Shown here in pieces: positions 60,802-64,000 of a stretch of 64,000 nucleotides of DNA. This stretch comes from Alphaproteobacteria bacterium (GTDB lineage: Bacteria; Myxococcota_A; UBA796; CAJQPC01). The stretch is from NCBI GenBank assembly GCA_020632795.1, contig JACKEV010000012.1, positions 186,001 through 250,000 of the forward strand, read 5' to 3'. The notes under the pieces are model-generated. The model was not told the origin of the DNA and ran no database searches. It saw only the letters and a program-made list of their open reading frames with translations. Position 1 is the stretch's first letter, and every line of letters begins with the position of its first letter. The translations under genes were made by a program, and so were the position numbers.

Positions 60802-61014
60802 GTGCACGAGCGTCCCCCGACCCTGCCCGAGCGCGCCGCCCGGCGCGCCGCCAGGCTGGCCCTCAAGGCCGTGGGCGGCGCGGTGTACTACGCCATCCAT
60901 CGGCGGCTGCCCGATCCGGACGACCCCGATCCCTACTGGCGGGAGATGCACCCGGACAGCGACAAGGGCACCGGACCGCGCGGGGGCGACGCCGACGTGC
61001 CGCCGTCGATCTGA
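60802..61014 (+). CDS. Small basic hypothetical protein
   Basis: 70 residues from GTG 60802, in a GC-rich frame with the third-position bias of the neighbours. The N-terminal half is helical and Arg/Ala-rich (ERAARRAARLALKAVGGAVYYAIHRRL), the rest is Asp/Pro-rich (PDPDDPDPYW). A GGGGA precedes the start. It is divergent from the SCO gene. The call is tentative since no homologue family is recognised. Confidence 0.45.
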   Translation: MHERPPTLPERAARRAARLALKAVGGAVYYAIHRRLPDPDDPDPYWREMHPDSDKGTGPRGGDADVPPSI

Positions 61015-61035
61015 GATCGCTGGCCCGTTATTCTG

Positions 61036-61048
61036 TGACCCGCGGTCA
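61036..61048 (+). promoter_or_regulatory. Palindromic operator candidate upstream of the TetR gene
   Basis: TGACC-CGC-GGTCA is a perfect 13-bp palindrome 24 bases upstream of the TetR start. Half-sites of the TGAC..GTCA type are common for TetR-family repressors, so autoregulation is a plausible inference. Confidence 0.5.
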
Positions 61049-61072
61049 GTTGCATGGTTCCAGGAGGTGACG

Positions 61073-61738
61073 ATGGCCGGCACCCGGCGGGCGCGCAGCG
61101 AAGCGGCGAAGGAGGCGCGCCGGGCGTCGATCTGCGCGGCCGCCCTCGCGCTGTTCCAGGAGCGGGGCTACGCCGAGGTCACCATGGCCCGGGTCGCCCG
61201 CCACGCCGGCCTGGCCAAGGGCACCCTCTACCTCTACTTCCCGACGAAGGAGGCGCTGTTCCTGGCGCTGCTCGTCGAGCGGGTGGAGGACCTCTTCGGC
61301 TGCATCCAGCGCGACCTCTCCGCCCTGCCCCCCGGCTCCTCCCCTGAGCACGTCGCCGCTCTGCTGAGCCGAAGCCTGCTGGACCGACCGGTGGTGGTGG
61401 ACCTGCTCACACTCCTGCACCTCGTGCTGGAGCAGAACCTCGACGTCGACACCGCGCGGGCGTTCAAGCTCACCCTCTACGGGCTGGTGGCCGTGGCCGG
61501 GGCCGCCCTGGAGCGCGCCCTGCCCGGCCTGGCGGCGGGGGAGGGCGCCCTGGCCTTCCTCCGCGTCCACGCCCTGGTGGTGGGCCTGGGCCAGATGTCC
61601 CGGATCACCCCGGTCCTGGAGGAGGTGATGTCGACGCCCCCGCTGTCCGACGTCCGCTTCAACCTGGAGCTGGAGCTGGAGCCGACCCTCGCCGCGCTCC
61701 TGCGGGGGATGCTTCGAAATGAAGCGGGCCGGCGCTGA
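61073..61738 (+). CDS. TetR-family transcriptional regulator
   Basis: 221 residues. The N-terminal helix-turn-helix is typical: ICAAALALFQERGYAEVTMARVARHAGLAKGTLYLYFPTKEALF. The C-terminal helical domain is a ligand-binding type of unknown effector. ATG 61073 follows a strong AGGAGGT at 61062-61068. A palindrome lies just upstream (see operator). It is convergent with the cytochrome c gene. Regulated targets may include the SCO or adjacent cytochrome genes, which is only a guess from position. Confidence 0.92.
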   Translation: MAGTRRARSEAAKEARRASICAAALALFQERGYAEVTMARVARHAGLAKGTLYLYFPTKEALFLALLVERVEDLFGCIQRDLSALPPGSSPEHVAALLSRSLLDRPVVVDLLTLLHLVLEQNLDVDTARAFKLTLYGLVAVAGAALERALPGLAAGEGALAFLRVHALVVGLGQMSRITPVLEEVMSTPPLSDVRFNLELELEPTLAALLRGMLRNEAGRR

Positions 61739-61748
61739 GGCCGGCCCG
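61725..61748. terminator. Bidirectional hairpin between TetR and cytochrome c genes
   Basis: CGGGCCGGC (61725-61733) and GCCGGCCCG (61740-61748) form a perfect 9-bp stem with a 6-nt loop that includes the TetR stop codon. It lies between two convergent genes and could terminate both. No T-run is present. Confidence 0.6.
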
Positions 61749-61766
61749 AGCGGAGATCCGGAGGGA

Positions 61767-62108
61767 TCAGCCCCAGGTGGCGTTCAGGTACGCGAGCACG
61801 TCGGCGATCTCCTGATCGCTCAGGGACTGGCCGAAGGCCGGCATGGTGTCTTCGCCGTAGATGATGTACTCCAGCAGCTCGGCGTCGCCGTGCTCAGGGA
61901 CCTCATCCGACAGGGCCGGGCCGACGCCGCCCTCGCCGCTGGCGCCGTGGCAGCTCGCGCACTGGGCGGAGTAGATGGACTCGCCGCTGGTGGAGTCGCC
62001 GGAGAGGGCCAGCACGGCGTTGATCTCGGCGTCGCCGGAGTCATCGGCGGTGTCCTTGTCGCCGCAGGCCAGGACCGCAAGGAAGCTGAGAGGGATCAGG
62101 TAGCGCAT
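61767..62108 (-). CDS. Lipoprotein c-type cytochrome
   Basis: 113 residues. The lipobox AVLAC (Cys15) follows MRYLIPLSFL, then an acidic linker. A single haem motif CASCH (50-54) is followed by the axial-ligand Met89 in DTMPAF and a helical end (LSDQEIADVLAYLNATWG), the class I cytochrome c pattern. It is a periplasmic electron carrier tethered to a membrane. The GlpC-like gene lies 53 bases upstream on the same strand, so the two may share a transcript and an electron path. Confidence 0.93.
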   Translation of the reverse strand: MRYLIPLSFLAVLACGDKDTADDSGDAEINAVLALSGDSTSGESIYSAQCASCHGASGEGGVGPALSDEVPEHGDAELLEYIIYGEDTMPAFGQSLSDQEIADVLAYLNATWG

Positions 62109-62139
62109 CGATATCCTCCATCGAGTGGAGCGCAACCCT

Positions 62140-62159
62140 ATCCTCCTCGTCAAGAGGAT
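62140..62159 (-). other. Short hairpin between GlpC-like and cytochrome genes
   Basis: ATCCTC (62140-62145) and GAGGAT (62154-62159) form a 6-bp stem immediately after the stop of the upstream gene and before the cytochrome start. It could modulate read-through. The stem is short, so chance is possible. Confidence 0.3.
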
Positions 62160-62161
62160 GT

Positions 62162-63514
62162 CTACCCGGATCCGTCCGCCGTTGAGGTGGGGAAGCCATC
62201 CACTCGGTAGGCCCTCGCCAATACGGTCATCGGGTGCATGGGCTTGACCCCGGCGTGCTGTTCGAACTGCACCGCGGCCAGGGGGCAGTCGGTCACCCAC
62301 ACCCGCGCCTCCGGGCTCTTCATCGCGCTGAACGCCTTCTCGCCGATGCGGGCGGAGGGCTCGAAGCCCTCGGTCGTCATGGCGTAGGTGCCGTCGTGGC
62401 CGCAGCACTCCTGCACCACCGTGGTCTGCACCCCGGGCAGCTTCTTGAGCAGGTTGTTCGCCCGGAAGCCCACCGCCTGGGTCCGCAGGTGGCAGGGGAC
62501 GTGGTAGGCCACCGGCCCGCCGGGGCTTGACTTGAAGTCGGTGTTGAAGCGCTCCTCCTTGCGGATCGACCACAGGAATTCGCTGGGGTCGCGCACCGCC
62601 TCGGCCAGCTTGCGGGCGGCCTCGCGGTCCTCTTCGGCGACCAGCTCGGGGTACTCCCGGCGCAGCATCATCGAGCAGGTCGGGTTGATGGCGACGACCT
62701 TGGCGCCGGCCTCGACGTGGGGCAGCAGGCGCTCCAGGTTGCGCTTCGCCTGGGCCCGGAGGCCCTCCAGGTCCCCGTGCTCCCACCTGGGCATGCCGCA
62801 GCAGGCCAGCCCGGCGACGCAGGCCACCGCGACGCCGTTCTTCTCCAGCACCTCCACGGTGTCCCGGCCGATCTGGGGCTCGTTGTTCTGCACGTAGCAG
62901 GTCTGGAAGAGCACCACCTCGGCCCCGCCGGGGGCGTCCGCGAGCTTGCCCATGGTCTTCGCCCACTTCTCGAACGTGGTGCTGGCGAAGTCCGGCAGGA
63001 GCTTGTCGCGGTGGATGCCCAGGACCTGCTCCATGAACCAGCGGTGCAGGGAGACCCGGTTCATCGTGTTGGCCAGGCCGAAGCTCGCGCGGGCGAAGGC
63101 GCCGGCCGCGTCGGGGTCTCCCAGCACGCGGTCCCGTAGGGAGAAGCCCTGCTCCCGACCCCGCACCGCCTTGTGGCGGTGGACCAGCTTGGGGAAGTCG
63201 AGCTGGAACGCGTGGTCGTCGCGGGGGGTGTAGGGGCACTGCACCTCGCAGAGCTTGCACTGGAAGCAGTCGTCCATCACCCGGTCGGTCTCGGCCTCGG
63301 TCAGCCCGCGCACGTCGCCGCCGTGGGTGTTGTCGATGAGGTCGAAGAGGGTGGGGAAGCTGTCGCAGTACTTGAAGCACATCCGGCAGCCGTGGCAGAT
63401 CTCGAAGGCCCGCTCGACCTCCTTGTGGAGGGCGGCCTTGTCCCAGTAGAGGGCCTCCGAGGGGTCGTAGCACAGCCCGTCGGTCGGCTGGTAGGAGATG
63501 TTCTCGTCGCTCAT
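62162..63514 (-). CDS. GlpC-like Fe-S oxidoreductase with CCG domains
   Basis: 450 residues. Two [4Fe-4S] cluster motifs are clear at the N-terminus: Cys40, 43, 46, 50 (CHGCRMCFKYC) and Cys82, 85, 88, 92 (CFQCKLCEVQC). Two CCG-type cysteine-rich domains follow (GLACCGMP and QECCGHDG). The layout matches anaerobic glycerol-3-phosphate dehydrogenase subunit C and heterodisulfide-reductase D-like proteins that pass electrons to a quinone or a cytochrome. No GlpA or GlpB gene is adjacent, so the partner dehydrogenase is unknown. Confidence 0.92.
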   Translation of the reverse strand: MSDENISYQPTDGLCYDPSEALYWDKAALHKEVERAFEICHGCRMCFKYCDSFPTLFDLIDNTHGGDVRGLTEAETDRVMDDCFQCKLCEVQCPYTPRDDHAFQLDFPKLVHRHKAVRGREQGFSLRDRVLGDPDAAGAFARASFGLANTMNRVSLHRWFMEQVLGIHRDKLLPDFASTTFEKWAKTMGKLADAPGGAEVVLFQTCYVQNNEPQIGRDTVEVLEKNGVAVACVAGLACCGMPRWEHGDLEGLRAQAKRNLERLLPHVEAGAKVVAINPTCSMMLRREYPELVAEEDREAARKLAEAVRDPSEFLWSIRKEERFNTDFKSSPGGPVAYHVPCHLRTQAVGFRANNLLKKLPGVQTTVVQECCGHDGTYAMTTEGFEPSARIGEKAFSAMKSPEARVWVTDCPLAAVQFEQHAGVKPMHPMTVLARAYRVDGFPTSTADGSG

Positions 63515-63565
63515 CGGGCACCCGGAGGGCAGAGGAGCGATACATCTAACCGTCCTGGAGGACCG

Positions 63566-64000
63566 ATGATCCGCACAGCGACCCTGGACGACCTCGACGC
63601 CCTGGTCGAAGGCAACGCCGCGATGGCTCTGGAGACCGAGGGGCTGACCCTGGACCCGGACGTGCTGCGCGCCGGGGTGCGCGCCGCGCTGGAGGGGCAG
63701 GCCCGCTACCTGGTCCTCCAGCGCGACGGCCGCGTGGTGGCCCAGCTCCTGCAGACCACGGAGTGGAGCGACTGGCGGTGCCGCCCGGTGTGGTGGATCC
63801 ATTCGGTCTATGTGTGGCCCGCCTACCGGCGCCAGGGGCTCTTCCGGGCGCTGTACGCAGCGGTGCTGGCCGAAGCCGAGGCCGCGGGGGTCGCGGGGGT
63901 GCGGCTGTACGTCGACGAGCGCAACACGCCCGCGCAGGCGGTGTACCGGTCGTTGGGGATGGTGGGGGATCACTACCGGGTGTTCGAGGCGATGTTCGAC
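63566..64000 (+). CDS. GNAT-family N-acetyltransferase (3' partial)
   Basis: 145 codons from ATG 63566, open to the window end without a stop. The acetyl-CoA motif is visible in IHSVYVWPAYRRQGLFRALY (R-R-Q-G-L-F) and a C-terminal VRLYVDERNTPAQAVYRSLGM is typical of GNAT proteins. CTGGAGGA precedes the start. The substrate is unknown, and the C-terminus lies outside the window. Confidence 0.9.
   Translation, partial: MIRTATLDDLDALVEGNAAMALETEGLTLDPDVLRAGVRAALEGQARYLVLQRDGRVVAQLLQTTEWSDWRCRPVWWIHSVYVWPAYRRQGLFRALYAAVLAEAEAAGVAGVRLYVDERNTPAQAVYRSLGMVGDHYRVFEAMFD

Overview
The window is very GC-rich, densely coded bacterial DNA with short intergenic gaps, many GTG starts and many secreted lipoproteins. 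These include a MopE/FG-GAP protein, acidic D/G/T-rich lipoproteins with a lamin-tail-type domain, and Ser/Thr kinase and PP2C signalling proteins. Together with a mitochondrial-like citrate synthase, this fits a Myxococcota or other former-deltaproteobacterial genome. That placement is inferred from gene content only, since no rRNA or taxonomic marker was searched. No tRNA, rRNA, insertion sequence, phage gene or CRISPR array was seen.

Layout. 1-2.8 kb: the end of a NiFe-hydrogenase maturation operon (hypD partial, hypE, hypA, hypB). 2.8-9 kb: two lipoproteins (one DUF1549/DUF1588-like with a CxxCH), a DUF5995 protein, a GT4 glycosyltransferase, a small membrane protein and metK. 9-17 kb: a PP2C phosphatase with a cNMP-binding-like tail, then a TCA block (gltA, icd, sucC, sucD), an unknown protein and ndk. 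The gltA and icd leaders carry a promoter candidate, hairpins and a 14-bp tandem repeat. 17-32 kb: mostly envelope and unknown proteins, including a sulfite-oxidase-type enzyme, a large coiled-coil lipoprotein, a stand-alone CULT (cereblon-type) domain protein, a vWA protein, DUF4349 proteins, a secreted protein-arginine-deiminase-like lipoprotein, a SIS isomerase, and an AbrB-HTH regulator overlapping a TP-methylase. 32-42.8 kb: a run of exported proteins (MopE/FG-GAP, FadL-like, LTD-domain lipoprotein, and a beta-helix/dihaem-cytochrome-like pair). The first part of this run is visibly less GC-rich than its surroundings. 42.8-48.5 kb: an ECF sigma factor with a FecR-like membrane partner, a DUF1704 (QEGLA/MATCAP-like) metallopeptidase and an M16 peptidase pair. 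48.5-64 kb: metH, a bacterial gasdermin candidate, a 2OG-Fe(II) oxygenase, a Ser/Thr kinase, lipoproteins, a SCO-type copper protein, a TetR regulator with a palindromic operator candidate, a lipoprotein cytochrome c, a GlpC-like Fe-S protein and two GNAT acetyltransferases.

How the genes work together. gltA-icd-sucCD covers most of the early and middle oxidative TCA cycle, with ndk able to exchange the nucleotide made by SucCD. metK and metH supply the methyl cycle. The most unusual content is three bacterial homologues of eukaryote-associated families (gasdermin, CULT/cereblon, peptidyl-arginine deiminase) plus a relative of the eukaryotic tubulin carboxypeptidase MATCAP, within about 32 kb. 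The gasdermin candidate has no typical protease beside it. Many gene pairs are coupled by 4-nt GTGA/ATGA overlaps, and several exported proteins have very short signal peptides with no basic N-terminal region.
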